From Pectinatus frisingensis (GTDB lineage Bacteria; Bacillota; Negativicutes; Selenomonadales; Selenomonadaceae), in NCBI RefSeq assembly GCF_015732285.1, contig NZ_WIQU01000065.1, positions 193,525-257,524 on the forward strand: a DNA stretch of 64,000 bases, written 5' to 3'. Below are positions 44,996 to 53,622 of this stretch, one piece after another. Every line of letters begins with the position of its first letter. Positions within the stretch are counted from its first letter, which is position 1. A program made the translations under genes and the position numbers. The notes under the pieces were generated by a model, which worked only from the letters and a program-made list of their open reading frames with translations, ran no database searches and was not told where the DNA came from.

Positions 44996-46025
44996 AGCCA
45001 ATCACCTCCGCTTTCAGGTCTTGTTGTTCAAGCCACTTACTGGCAGCTGTAACAGCTGCCTGAGGCCCTTTTATACCTATTATCATACGTCCATAAGGTA
45101 TCATTTGGATTTGGTCAAGGTCACCGAACAAAATACTTACATCAATGCCGGGATGCTCTTTTATAAGCCGCATTATTACCGGTTCATCTGCATTTTCACC
45201 AATAAATGTCAATCGTAATAGCAGGTAGCCGGCTTCAATCGGTGTAGGAGAAATGGGTTGATTCCTAAAAGCACTCGGCAGTTCATCACTCAATAAAACG
45301 CTGATAAATTCACGAGTGATAGCTTCCTGCGGTTCAGTGAATACTTTAATGACACTACCGGTTTCGGCAATGACACCGTGGTCGATGACAGCAACTTTAT
45401 TGCAGATGTCTTTTATGACTTGCATTTCATGTGTTATTATAACAACGGTAAGGTGGAGCTGTTCATTTATTCGACGAATCAGTTTTAAGATAGATTGGGT
45501 TGTCTGCGGATCAAGCGCCGAAGTCGCTTCATCACACAGCAAGATGGCAGGATTACTGGCCAGTGCACGTGCAATACCGACGCGCTGCTTTTGCCCGCCG
45601 GATAACTGTGAAGGATATTGGCCGGCTTTTGGCTGCAGACCGACTAATTGGAGTAATGAAGTTACTTTTTTTTCTATGATTTTATTATCGGTACCGGATA
45701 ATTTTAAAGGAAAGGCCACATTTTCATATACTGTAGCCGATGACAGCAGGTTAAACTGCTGAAAAATCATACCGATATTCTTTCTGATTTCGCGTAATTG
45801 TCGGTTATTCATTTTGGTCAGATCATGGCCATCAATTTCGACAGTTCCCGATGTGGGGCGTTCAAGCATATTAATGCAGCGAACCAAGGTGGATTTTCCT
45901 GCACCTGAAAGTCCTATAATCCCATAAATATCACCGTCTTCAATGGTTAGGCTGACATCTTTGAGCGCCTGTAAAGGTCCCGATGGTGTTTCATATATCT
46001 TTTTTATATGGGAAAGTTTTATCAT
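44964..46025 (-). CDS. metN: Methionine ABC transporter ATPase
   Basis: 353 residues. Walker A GLSGAGKST (~37-45), signature LSGGQKQR (~140-147), Walker B AILLCDEATSALD (~161-173) and a C-terminal NIL domain (about 265-345) that senses methionine for trans-inhibition. First gene of the MetNIQ operon. No SAM-riboswitch consensus was found in the ~230 bases upstream, unlike many Firmicutes. Confidence 0.95.
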   Translation of the reverse strand: MIKLSHIKKIYETPSGPLQALKDVSLTIEDGDIYGIIGLSGAGKSTLVRCINMLERPTSGTVEIDGHDLTKMNNRQLREIRKNIGMIFQQFNLLSSATVYENVAFPLKLSGTDNKIIEKKVTSLLQLVGLQPKAGQYPSQLSGGQKQRVGIARALASNPAILLCDEATSALDPQTTQSILKLIRRINEQLHLTVVIITHEMQVIKDICNKVAVIDHGVIAETGSVIKVFTEPQEAITREFISVLLSDELPSAFRNQPISPTPIEAGYLLLRLTFIGENADEPVIMRLIKEHPGIDVSILFGDLDQIQMIPYGRMIIGIKGPQAAVTAASKWLEQQDLKAEVIGYVKRHNDAVD

Positions 46026-46255
46026 TTATTGCACTTTCCTTTCTTGTTACAATAGTATATGTACTTATACATTGTTAGCATAAAAAATGCTTGCTGTCAA
46101 TTATGGGCATTTGGCTGACCATATCAATAATTGTTTCTATAATGAAGGGAAATAACCCTCGGAGTGTTTGTTTGGTGAGGATTGACTTTAAAGTTGATAC
46201 AACGTACAATAAATAAAGTTGGCAGCAATTATTTTGTAATAAGGATGGAATTATA

Positions 46256-46654
46256 ATGGGAATTTTTTCTCGCTTTTTTAATAAGCGCGCTAAACAACAG
46301 GTACCGATTAAAAATACTGTACCAGAAGAAAGAAAAACAATAAGAAAAGCATTTGGCGTGTATTGCCATGGACATCACGGAACCAGCGGAAAAGCGTTAT
46401 GTCCTAAGTGCAATGCGATATTGATGACGGCTATGACAAAAATTCAACGTTGTCCATATGGCATAACGAAACCGCCTTGCCATATATGTGATACACCTTG
46501 TTTCGGACGAAAACAAACTGAAGAGTTTCGCAAGATAATGAAAAATTCAAGAAAGGGCATGTTTTTTAGGCATCCCAAATTATTTATTAAGCAAAAGCTT
46601 AAGGAATGGGGCTTTTCTTATATGAAGCAGAAGCAGGGACAAAAGGGAAAATAA
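46256..46654 (+). CDS. YgbA_NO family protein (nitrous-oxide-stimulated promoter family)
   Basis: 132 residues. The pattern RKTIRKAFGVYCHGHH, LCPKCNAILMTAMTKIQRCPYG, PPCHICDTPCFG and RHPKLFIKQKL follows the YgbA_NO family, with the conserved Cys/His set (HxHH, CxxC, C, CxxCxxxC). E. coli YgbA is under NorR/NsrR and reacts to nitric oxide; it helps recovery from nitrosative stress. Ribosome site AAGGATGG. Cys pattern suggests metal or iron-sulfur binding, not proven. Single gene with own terminator. Confidence 0.85.
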   Translation: MGIFSRFFNKRAKQQVPIKNTVPEERKTIRKAFGVYCHGHHGTSGKALCPKCNAILMTAMTKIQRCPYGITKPPCHICDTPCFGRKQTEEFRKIMKNSRKGMFFRHPKLFIKQKLKEWGFSYMKQKQGQKGK

Positions 46655-46670
46655 TATTTTGATGTTTGAT

Positions 46671-46714
46671 AAAGCCGCGAGGCCAATACATATTTGTATC
46701 GGTCTCGCGGCTTT
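46671..46714. terminator. Bidirectional terminator
   Basis: AAAGCCGCGAG...ATACA pairs imperfectly with TGTAT...CTCGCGGCTTT, 4-base loop, between convergent genes. Confidence 0.8.
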
Positions 46715-46780
46715 GTTCATGTAGAGTGTAATGATAAAAGTTGTCAAGTATCAAAACTGGGATAAGTCGAGGATTACTGA

Positions 46781-47578
46781 TTATTTAGTAATGTCTTTTC
46801 CAAACCATTTTTCGGATATTTTGGCCATTGTACCATCTTTTTTCATTGCATCAAGTACTTTTTGTACCTCATCACGCAATTTTTGGTTGTCTTTGGCGAA
46901 TCCGATACCAAAGCTCGTTGTTTCACCGATGACGATATCGCGGGCAGCAAATTTATCGGGGTGTTTATTCATATAATATCTTCCGGTTATTTCATCACCG
47001 ATGATAGCATCTACGCGTCCATTTTCCAAATCCATAAAAGCGGCTATATAGTCAGGATATGACTTCACTTCTTTAAAAGAGTTTTTGAGGTTTTGATCTT
47101 TAGTAATATTTTCCTCTCCGGTGGAACCGCTTTGAGTGCCGACTACTTTGCCCTTTAAATCATCAATGGTTTTTATGTCGGAATCTTTTTTTACAAATAC
47201 TATTTGGCGATTGTCCATATAAGGATCGCTGAATAACATATTTTCTTTACGTTTTTCCGTGATGTCTAAACCATTCCATAAAACATTAACGCGGCCGCTC
47301 TTAAGTTCGGCTTCTTTGCTGGACCAGTCTATGGGTTTAAATTCAACTTCACGATTGAGTCTTTTAGCGGCTTCTTTTGCCAGATCAACGTCAAATCCGG
47401 TTATTTCGTTATTTTCATCTCTGAATCCCATCGGCGGGTAATTGTCATCCAGACCCACTATTATTTTTCCGCCGGTGTCGCCGGAACCGGATGATACCGG
47501 TTGATTTTTTTGTCCGCATCCGGCAATGAGCAATGCTGATGCAGCAATGAGCAGACAAGACAGGATAATTCTTTTCAT
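46781..47578 (-). CDS. Polar amino acid ABC substrate-binding lipoprotein
   Basis: 265 residues. Lipobox LLIAGC with Cys at about residue 21, then a family 3 periplasmic binding fold: GLDDNYPPMGFRDENNEITGFDVDLAKEAAKRL is the hallmark start of HisJ/GlnH/FliY types. Likely binds cystine, glutamine, histidine or arginine. It is divergent from the matching permease and ATPase 680 bases away, with an exported protein gene between, so the three probably act together. GAGG lies before the ATG. Confidence 0.88.
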   Translation of the reverse strand: MKRIILSCLLIAASALLIAGCGQKNQPVSSGSGDTGGKIIVGLDDNYPPMGFRDENNEITGFDVDLAKEAAKRLNREVEFKPIDWSSKEAELKSGRVNVLWNGLDITEKRKENMLFSDPYMDNRQIVFVKKDSDIKTIDDLKGKVVGTQSGSTGEENITKDQNLKNSFKEVKSYPDYIAAFMDLENGRVDAIIGDEITGRYYMNKHPDKFAARDIVIGETTSFGIGFAKDNQKLRDEVQKVLDAMKKDGTMAKISEKWFGKDITK

Positions 47579-47714
47579 TTGCGGCAGCCTCCTGTATGTA
47601 ATTATAAAATACTTGCTTTATAACGCCTTAAGCGTAATAATATATATTATAATTTATGTTTTACTTTATTGCAATAAAAAACTACAAAGCAAAACGATGA
47701 AAGGAAGATGCAAT

Positions 47715-48209
47715 ATCAAACTGTTTTTACAGATTAATATAATAGCTTTTTTAATAGCTGCGGCAGTGCCAGTCACAGTCTTTGCCCAGTTCAGCCAAAA
47801 TTATGACGAACTGCATGACGGATATGCTGTCAGCAGCGCTATTCATCCGGGGACAGATAATGTTATTTTGTATATACAGAAAATTTTTCCGGCTGACGGT
47901 ACACCGGTATTTTATGCGTTTACTGCTTATGATAATACATGGAGATGTCTTTTTACAGACGGATCAACGGTGACATTCACAGTGGATGGGCAGTCTTTTT
48001 ATCAGTCGGTACGATTTTTTTCACGGCAAATCAGAAATTTTCCATCAGTACAGACAGCCGCCAGGTATGAATTCATCTTATCAAGTGATTTAGTTAATAA
48101 ACTTGCAGATGCTCAGACTGTTGTAATAACATCTGACAGCATTAATTACCAATTAAGCACAGAAGAAGTTGATGAGCTGCACCGGGTCATCGCACGGACC
48201 CATTATTGA
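47715..48209 (+). CDS. Exported protein of unknown function, apparent ATC start
   Basis: From ATC 47715, 164 residues. AAAGGAAG (47700-47707) lies 7 bases before this codon. The result starts (M)KLFLQINIIAFLIAAAV, a normal signal peptide with cleavage probably after VFA. The only ATG nearby (47697, 6 codons further up) has no ribosome site. The mature part is beta-strand-rich, with charged strands and the segment FSRQIRNFPSVQTAARYEFIL; no known domain recognised. Head of the amino acid ABC genes; it may assist the binding protein. The end overlaps nothing; permease starts 52 bases downstream. Confidence 0.6.
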   Translation: MKLFLQINIIAFLIAAAVPVTVFAQFSQNYDELHDGYAVSSAIHPGTDNVILYIQKIFPADGTPVFYAFTAYDNTWRCLFTDGSTVTFTVDGQSFYQSVRFFSRQIRNFPSVQTAARYEFILSSDLVNKLADAQTVVITSDSINYQLSTEEVDELHRVIARTHY

Positions 48210-48260
48210 GTGTCTTGTCATGACAATAGTTATAAATTTATATAAGGCGGGAGTAAATTA

Positions 48261-48905
48261 ATGCATAATATTGCCAATACATTCATGTTAATGCTGGAAG
48301 GTACACAGACTACCCTGCAGATATTTTCCATTACATTAATATTATCAATACCACTCGGACTGCTTATATCGTTGGCTAGATTGTCTCCGTTACGACTTAT
48401 CAGCAGGCTGGTGGAAATTTATATATGGATAATGCGCGGTACACCATTGATGCTGCAGCTGCTGTTTGTTTATTTTGCCCTGCCGATGGTGGGAATAAAA
48501 TTATCGGATTTGACAGCGGCTTTGTTCGCGTTTACGTTAAATTATGCGGCGTACTTTGCAGAAATATTTCGCGCCGGTATACAGTCGATAAATCGTGGTC
48601 AGTATGAGGCGGCTAAGACTTTGGGTATGAGTTATCCGCAGACAATGCAGCGAATAATACTGCCTCAGGTTATCCGCCGGGTCCTGCCACCGATAAGTAA
48701 TGAGACAATAAATTTAGTAAAGGATACGTCACTTATTTATATTTTGGCAATGAATGATTTATTGCGTGTAGCGCGAACCATTGTGCAGCGTGAATTTGAT
48801 ATGACACCATTTGTTATTGCGGCCGTTTTTTATCTGGTAATGACATTCGTTTTAACATGGTTGTTTAAACTCCTTGAAGCACATTATGGAAAATACGAGG
48901 TATGA
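48261..48905 (+). CDS. Polar amino acid ABC permease
   Basis: 214 residues with five membrane helices. HisM/GlnP-type; EAA motif [28 protein letters not shown] near 115-142, and [12 protein letters not shown] near 56-67. AAGGCGGGAG lies upstream. Pairs with the ATPase downstream, which starts 5 bases after its stop. Confidence 0.92.
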   Translation: MHNIANTFMLMLEGTQTTLQIFSITLILSIPLGLLISLARLSPLRLISRLVEIYIWIMRGTPLMLQLLFVYFALPMVGIKLSDLTAALFAFTLNYAAYFAEIFRAGIQSINRGQYEAAKTLGMSYPQTMQRIILPQVIRRVLPPISNETINLVKDTSLIYILAMNDLLRVARTIVQREFDMTPFVIAAVFYLVMTFVLTWLFKLLEAHYGKYEV

Positions 48906-48909
48906 TTTT

Positions 48910-49677
48910 ATGGAAAATGATATTATTATACAGATGAAAAACATACGTAAGAGTTTTGCCGGGGTACCAGTGCTTAAGGGTATTGATTTAACTGTTAAAA
49001 AAAGTGAAGTGTTGGCAGTTATCGGTCCGTCCGGTTCTGGAAAATCAACTCTTTTGCGCTGTTTAAACAATTTGGAAACTATTGATGACGGTTCTATTCA
49101 GGTAAAAGGGGATTATCTGGTGCAAAGCAGACAAGGTAGAGCCGTATACGCCGATAAGGATACTCAAAAAAAAATCTTGGGGTATATGGGGATGGTGTTT
49201 CAGCAGTTTAATCTTTTCCCACATATGACGGTGCTTGATAATTTACTGGAAGCCCCGGTTCATGTTAAGAATATGAAAAAGGCCGAGGTATTGCCAGTAG
49301 CTGAAGAATTGCTGCGGAAAATAAGCTTGTTTGATAAAAAAGATGCTTATCCCAGCCGTTTGTCGGGCGGCCAGCAGCAGCGTGTAGCTATAGCCAGGGC
49401 ATTGTGTATGGCACCGGATATTATGTTATTTGATGAACCTACATCGGCACTTGATCCTGAGCTTACGATTGGAGTATTGAATACAATGCGTCAGCTGGCA
49501 CAGGAACATATGACAATGATTGTTGTGACACATGAGATGGGTTTTGCCCATGATGTGGCCAATAATGTTATTTTTATGGCTGATGGGGGTATTGTTGAAC
49601 AGGGTGATTCACAACAATTTTTTGGTAATCCTAAAGAAGAAAGAACAAAATTGTTTTTACATAGTATGCTTAAATAA
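48910..49677 (+). CDS. Polar amino acid ABC ATPase
   Basis: 255 residues. Walker [10 protein letters not shown] (~38-46), signature LSGGQQQR (~153-160), Walker [14 protein letters not shown] (~173-185), switch His in VTHEMGFA. A short insertion ([16 protein letters not shown]) precedes the Q-loop compared with GlnQ/HisP. ATG 48910 is chosen by GAGGT; the upstream ATG 48874 lies in the permease end. Closes the amino acid importer operon; strong hairpin downstream. Confidence 0.93.
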   Translation: MENDIIIQMKNIRKSFAGVPVLKGIDLTVKKSEVLAVIGPSGSGKSTLLRCLNNLETIDDGSIQVKGDYLVQSRQGRAVYADKDTQKKILGYMGMVFQQFNLFPHMTVLDNLLEAPVHVKNMKKAEVLPVAEELLRKISLFDKKDAYPSRLSGGQQQRVAIARALCMAPDIMLFDEPTSALDPELTIGVLNTMRQLAQEHMTMIVVTHEMGFAHDVANNVIFMADGGIVEQGDSQQFFGNPKEERTKLFLHSMLK

Positions 49678-49698
49678 ATTGCGCAGCAGGATAGCAAT

Positions 49699-49741
49699 AA
49701 AACATGCCGGATGTCAAAAATGACATACGGCATGTTTTATT
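49699..49741. terminator. Terminator at the host/phage boundary
   Basis: AAAACATGCCGGATGTCA pairs almost fully with TGACATACGGCATGTTTT, 4-base loop. The last host feature. Confidence 0.85.
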
Positions 49742-49790
49742 ACAAGGATTTATATTATAGATGTAGTAACTAAAGCACTTTAGCTATTTG

Positions 49791-49810
49791 TTGGTGCTTA
49801 TTGGTGCTTA
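49791..49810. repeat. Tandem 10-bp repeat near the phage edge
   Basis: TTGGTGCTTA occurs twice in tandem (49791-49800 and 49801-49810). AAGCACTT, an inverted version of its core, is found at 49773-49780 and again at 49823-49830. Clustering at the phage edge suggests an integrase arm site or attachment core. Confidence 0.4.
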
Positions 49811-49812
49811 TA

Positions 49813-50061
49813 TTATATTATTAAGCACTTATCCTTACTATCCTCTATGAAGTAATAGAGGTCTGCTCTGGCTATCCTAAAATGTCTACCTACCTTAAAC
49901 ACCTTTAGCTTTCCTTCTCTGCAATATTGAGCAATAGTTGATACTGGTATTCCTAACATCTCAGATACCTCTTTAGGACTAAAGGCTATCTTTTTGTTCC
50001 ACTCTCCTGAAAGAGTATCAAACATACTATCTATATCATGTTTAAACATAATTAATATCAT
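49813..50061 (-). CDS. Excisionase-type small helix-turn-helix protein
   Basis: 82 residues from ATG 50061, or 78 from ATG 50049. The middle holds a MerR-like/HTH_17 excisionase-family motif: FSPKEVSEMLGIPVSTIAQYCREGKLKVFKVGRHFRIARADLYYFI, quoted here by its ends only as FSPKEVSEMLG and RHFRIARADL. These proteins bind att or promoter DNA. Its place at the very end of the phage next to host DNA fits a role in excision or lysogeny control. It lies after the late terminator, so it needs its own promoter. Confidence 0.75.
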   Translation of the reverse strand: MILIMFKHDIDSMFDTLSGEWNKKIAFSPKEVSEMLGIPVSTIAQYCREGKLKVFKVGRHFRIARADLYYFIEDSKDKCLII

Positions 50062-50099
50062 TCCTATCTATTTATATGTCTTTATTATTTTTTTTTAAT

Positions 50100-50141
50100 A
50101 ATAAATAAAAGGGAATAGCTATAGTAATTATAACCATTCCC
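50100..50141 (-). terminator. Terminator of phage late genes
   Basis: On the minus strand GGGAATGGTTATA pairs with TATAGCTATTCCC (two GT pairs, 5-base loop), followed by TTTTATTTATTATT, about 180 bases after the terminase stop codon. Confidence 0.75.
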
Positions 50142-50257
50142 TCACTTGAATCTAAAGTTCTATAATGTAGAACCAATCTTCAAGACCCTGATACAATCAT
50201 CAGCGAACTTGAACAAGCTTCTAGTATCTTATATAACTTTTTCCTTCTCTCTCTCTG

Positions 50258-50296
50258 TATTGTGTTCCACGTAGCTGTACGGTTATTGTGTTCCAC
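50258..50296. repeat. Direct repeat TATTGTGTTCCAC
   Basis: The 13-mer occurs at 50258-50270 and 50284-50296, 26 bases apart, in the gene-free strip between the terminase stop and the terminator. In T7 this place lies just before the terminal repeat, so a packaging signal is possible. Not assigned. Confidence 0.45.
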
Positions 50297-50321
50297 CTAG
50301 AATGATTCTCAACTAGTATTA

Positions 50322-52028
50322 TTACCTTAAGCACCTAATATCCTTCAGGCACTTTGAGCTAATCATAATTTCCCTATTCGGAAGCACACCTTCATTAAGC
50401 CAATCTTCTAGCTTCTCTGCGGTTACTTCTTCCATAGCTGCATCTGCATTAGCATCCATATTTTCCAACCAATATGCCACAGCCATAGTGACAGCATCCA
50501 GCCTGTCATCATGTGCTATGGCATTTTTGTCTCTGCATATGCGTGTCATCTGATAGATGAAAGAATAGTTCTGTCTGTTTTCATAAACCTTATAGTCATT
50601 CTCTATGACGCTTCGGTTGACAATAAGTTTATGTCTTATAAGCACTGGTTCCAAAGTGTCAATGATGCGGAGTTCTTTCTGCTTAGTGTTCTTGACTTCC
50701 GTAATGTTGCATGGATGAACCTTATGGAACACTGGAGTCATCACTTTAGTGAACATACCGTCACCAAAGTTAGCTTCAACAACAATCTCATTGACTCCCC
50801 AAAATTTAGCTTTCTGAGCCATCTGCATCAACGTCAGGTCACTATAACCTTCCATAAAGCCACCTATGTCCATAAGGAAAAGATAGCCGTTGAGATATTT
50901 GATGATAGCATAAGACGATTCATCCTTACCTCGACCAGAAGGGTCAATAGCCATAACCGTACCTGTGTACTCCATAGTTTCCTCTGAGCGTGACAAAGGC
51001 GCATAATACATGTCACCTTTGAGAGCCACACAAGGAATGTCCTGAAGTCTCTGAAGTGTACCTGATGCCCATGACCATTTCAACGAGGTTTCCTTTAGGT
51101 CTAATTCCTCCACTATTAGGTCTGAGACCTTCAGCGGATACTTCTCATAGTCTGACAGGTTCGTATTCAAAAGGAACTGTAGAGCGAACCCTGCCCGACC
51201 ATAGGATAACTTTCGTTTCGCTATTTCTATGTCATCAAACCTTGAGGGGTCTGTAGGTTTACCTGCCCATGCCATAGGGTCTTTATCGTACCTATTGGCT
51301 ATGAAAGGTGCTAAAGTGTCACCGTAGCTGTCACGTTCCTGCTTAGTCACAGGATACTGCACCGTCCAAATACGTGACACATAACCACGATTCTGCAAGA
51401 CATTATATAGGCTTGCTTCATTCTGAGGTGTACCTAAGTAGATAATCTGTCCATTCGGTTTCAGGATAGCATCATACTCTTTAACTGCTTCAGCTAATTT
51501 GTCTCGCTGCATTTGTGTACCTGAGTTCTTAGGAACCTCAACGTCATCTGATATTAGAAGGTCAGCACGTGTACCAGTTATCTGACCTGTGATGCCTACA
51601 GACTTAACAGACGGAGATATATCAGCAATAGCACCACCAACATCAAATAGGTTCTGAGTGTCTAGCTGGTCTTTAGTTGCCCTCATGTCTGCTAAGAAAG
51701 GTATAGTTTGAATAATCCTCTTTATGAACCTAGCGTTAGCATCAGCTCTGTCAGAGGAAGCTGAGATAATCAATACTTTTATTTGACGGTCTTTCCATAG
51801 TCTCCATACGGCATAAGCGCACGTTAGGAAGCTCTTAGCCACACCTCGAAAGCCTTGTATTATCACCCTGTCTGAAGGTGGATGTTCCAAGAACTGAGCT
51901 ATGTCTATCTGTATTGGTGTTGGGTCAGGTAAAGAAATAGACTTCCAAACGATATAGACAAATGCCCAAAAGTGTTCTCTGGCTTTCTCTATGGATTCTT
52001 TAGACCACTCTAGTTCACCATTAATTAT
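50322..52028 (-). CDS. Terminase large subunit, T7 gp19-like, apparent ATA start
   Basis: 568 residues (T7 gp19 has about 586). Walker A-like QGFRGVAKSF (~60-69), SPSVKSVGITGQITGTRADLLI, Walker B ISDDVE, nuclease part with AIDPSGRGKDE, EANFGDGMF and HDDRLDA all align with gp19. Homology to gp19 (HFWAFVYIVWKSISLPDPTPIQIDIAQFL) runs upstream of the first TTG (51890). In that stretch only ATA (52028) or ATT (52025) can start, as TGA precedes at 52043. GAGGA lies 9 bases before the ATA, and ATA overlaps the small terminase stop as ATAA. Packages phage DNA with ATP. Confidence 0.9.
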   Translation of the reverse strand: MINGELEWSKESIEKAREHFWAFVYIVWKSISLPDPTPIQIDIAQFLEHPPSDRVIIQGFRGVAKSFLTCAYAVWRLWKDRQIKVLIISASSDRADANARFIKRIIQTIPFLADMRATKDQLDTQNLFDVGGAIADISPSVKSVGITGQITGTRADLLISDDVEVPKNSGTQMQRDKLAEAVKEYDAILKPNGQIIYLGTPQNEASLYNVLQNRGYVSRIWTVQYPVTKQERDSYGDTLAPFIANRYDKDPMAWAGKPTDPSRFDDIEIAKRKLSYGRAGFALQFLLNTNLSDYEKYPLKVSDLIVEELDLKETSLKWSWASGTLQRLQDIPCVALKGDMYYAPLSRSEETMEYTGTVMAIDPSGRGKDESSYAIIKYLNGYLFLMDIGGFMEGYSDLTLMQMAQKAKFWGVNEIVVEANFGDGMFTKVMTPVFHKVHPCNITEVKNTKQKELRIIDTLEPVLIRHKLIVNRSVIENDYKVYENRQNYSFIYQMTRICRDKNAIAHDDRLDAVTMAVAYWLENMDANADAAMEEVTAEKLEDWLNEGVLPNREIMISSKCLKDIRCLR

Positions 52029-52264
52029 TGTACGTAGTCCTCACTAACGAGGTCAGGTATCTGTTTAGCATCCCTAACGATTTCTTTGACACCTTCAGTT
52101 TCCGTAGTAGTCATGACATCATTGTCTTTAAGAAACTGGCGAACCTTAGCTAAGAAAGCAGGATTATTTTTCATTTCAGGGTCATTAAGACCTTCAAGAA
52201 TTGTGTCTACTTCACCCTGAGCAATAGCATCTAAAAGCTTCTGCGATATTTTAACTTGTGACAT
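52025..52264 (-). CDS. Terminase small subunit, probable (gp18 position)
   Basis: 79 residues, mostly helical. Small, directly before the gp19-like gene and overlapping it, which is the position and size of T7 gp18 (about 89 residues). Little sequence signature: SQKLLDAIAQGEVDTIL and FLAKVRQFLKDNDV look like a helical pair. AAGAAGGATG precedes the ATG. Assigned by context; DNA-recognition role inferred. Confidence 0.7.
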   Translation of the reverse strand: MSQVKISQKLLDAIAQGEVDTILEGLNDPEMKNNPAFLAKVRQFLKDNDVMTTTETEGVKEIVRDAKQIPDLVSEDYVQ

Positions 52265-52294
52265 TCTCTATCATCCTTCTTTCTCTTTTTAAAC

Positions 52295-52939
52295 TTAAAA
52301 GCCTATATTCCACTTAAGCTCTCCACCAGACACATGACCTTTCACTATATCTTTGTCTAGGTGAATTTCTGCTTCTATAGAATGATTCTTACTGTAATTC
52401 CTTTGGATACTTACAGGCACGTAGAAGTCACCGTTGTGTTCCCCTATGCCAGTACCTATTTCCCAATTCCGATAGGTGTTAATCTTGTAGACACCTACAG
52501 GATATTCAGTGCTAGTGTCACTAGCTGTGTTGCTGGTCTGAGTTGCTACAACCGTCTTATCGGTTTTCTCATAGACAGCAGCAGGAAGCGTAGGGTCTTT
52601 AGCTGTAATCTGAGACACCACTTCTTTTACAGCTTGCTCTGGTGTGCTTGCAGTTACCTTAAAGGAAGCATCAGGCTTGATTGTGCCAGCCTGTATTTTC
52701 TCTATGTATGCTGCAAGGGTCTCAGCGTTCTGCTTGTTGACCTTAAGCTCATTCTGCAAAGCATTAACGTTTGTAGCCTGTTCTTCCGTCATAGTAGTTA
52801 TTGTTTGCTCATTGTCAGTTAATTTTGTCTTAAGATGTTTAATTTCAAAAGACATAATAGCTATGACAATAATGAGCAAAACAAAAAGAGCTAACTTCCA
52901 ATATTTCAAGAAGTAAGCTCTTAGTTGCTCTATATTCAC
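52295..52939 (-). CDS. Membrane-anchored spanin-like protein
   Basis: 214 residues. One N-terminal membrane helix (~15-35), then a coiled coil (~36-90, IKHLKTKLTDNEQTITTM and following heptads), a Ser/Thr-rich linker and a beta-rich end. Topology with the C-terminus outside is that of inner-membrane spanins; the position matches T7 gp18.5 (Rz). In a diderm host a spanin is needed to break the outer membrane. The long C-terminal domain (~130 residues) is atypical for Rz. GTG start with AAGGAG seven bases upstream. Confidence 0.55.
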   Translation of the reverse strand: MNIEQLRAYFLKYWKLALFVLLIIVIAIMSFEIKHLKTKLTDNEQTITTMTEEQATNVNALQNELKVNKQNAETLAAYIEKIQAGTIKPDASFKVTASTPEQAVKEVVSQITAKDPTLPAAVYEKTDKTVVATQTSNTASDTSTEYPVGVYKINTYRNWEIGTGIGEHNGDFYVPVSIQRNYSKNHSIEAEIHLDKDIVKGHVSGGELKWNIGF

Positions 52940-53058
52940 TTGTGGTCTCCTTTCGTGTTAAACGCACATAATGATACCTTTAAGACATTTTAGTTGCTTT
53001 GGTAATAAAGTATACCTAGAGTATTTCATTGTCTTAGAAGTCAAATATGGACGTCAAA

Positions 53059-53622
53059 TTAATTATATAATATGTCTCCATCAAAGTTCTTACCTGCAAT
53101 AACTAAGCTGTCAGTATTTTGCCACATATAGCCTTTGAAGTTATCCTCATAGTTATACTGAGCGTTCCATACAGGGCAACCTAGACTTTTCCAATCCACT
53201 GAGTTTTCAAGCCAGCTCAGGCTTGCATAAATGCCACCTGAGAGTCCTAAGTTATTGAGGAAAGCCTGACATATACCCGTAAGATTATCTCTGCTCATAT
53301 CGCAATTATGAGCTGCTTTATATCCATCTGCATCCTCTAAGTCATAAAACACAGGCAGTTCCAACAAGACACCTGCATCAGATATAGTCTGCTTACAGTT
53401 TGCTGCTTCTTCTATAGCGTCCTCTGGTGTCAGACCGTAGCCATAATGATAAGCACCAACCTTCAGACCCACTTCATGTGCGCCATTGACATACTCTAAG
53501 AACCTAGAGTCCTGTCCATGCTTGCCATAAGAATACCTAACCATGACAAACTCAATACCTGCATCTGCTACAGCTTGCCAGTCTATGTCTCCGTTGTTTT
53601 CGCTTACATCAATACCTTTCAA
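53059..53622 (-). CDS. GH25 lysozyme (endolysin)
   Basis: 187 residues covering one GH25 catalytic domain. GIDVSENNGDIDWQAVADAG gives the first catalytic Asp (residue 4), and LPVFYDLEDADGY has the DxE pair (about 93-95). No signal peptide or wall-binding domain. TTG 53622 overlaps the holin stop (TTGA); no ATG is available at that end and the homology begins there. Cuts peptidoglycan during host lysis after release by the holin. Confidence 0.9.
   Translation of the reverse strand: MKGIDVSENNGDIDWQAVADAGIEFVMVRYSYGKHGQDSRFLEYVNGAHEVGLKVGAYHYGYGLTPEDAIEEAANCKQTISDAGVLLELPVFYDLEDADGYKAAHNCDMSRDNLTGICQAFLNNLGLSGGIYASLSWLENSVDWKSLGCPVWNAQYNYEDNFKGYMWQNTDSLVIAGKNFDGDILYN

Noticed and set aside
46026..46255. 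Possible SAM riboswitch before metN
   Set aside because: The expected conserved segments of the S-box are absent.
52940..53058. T7-type RNA polymerase promoter before the spanin-like gene
   Set aside because: I looked for a repeated promoter-like block in the phage gaps and found none shared between gaps; only AT-rich DNA and a weak inverted pair TAAGACA/TGTCTTA.
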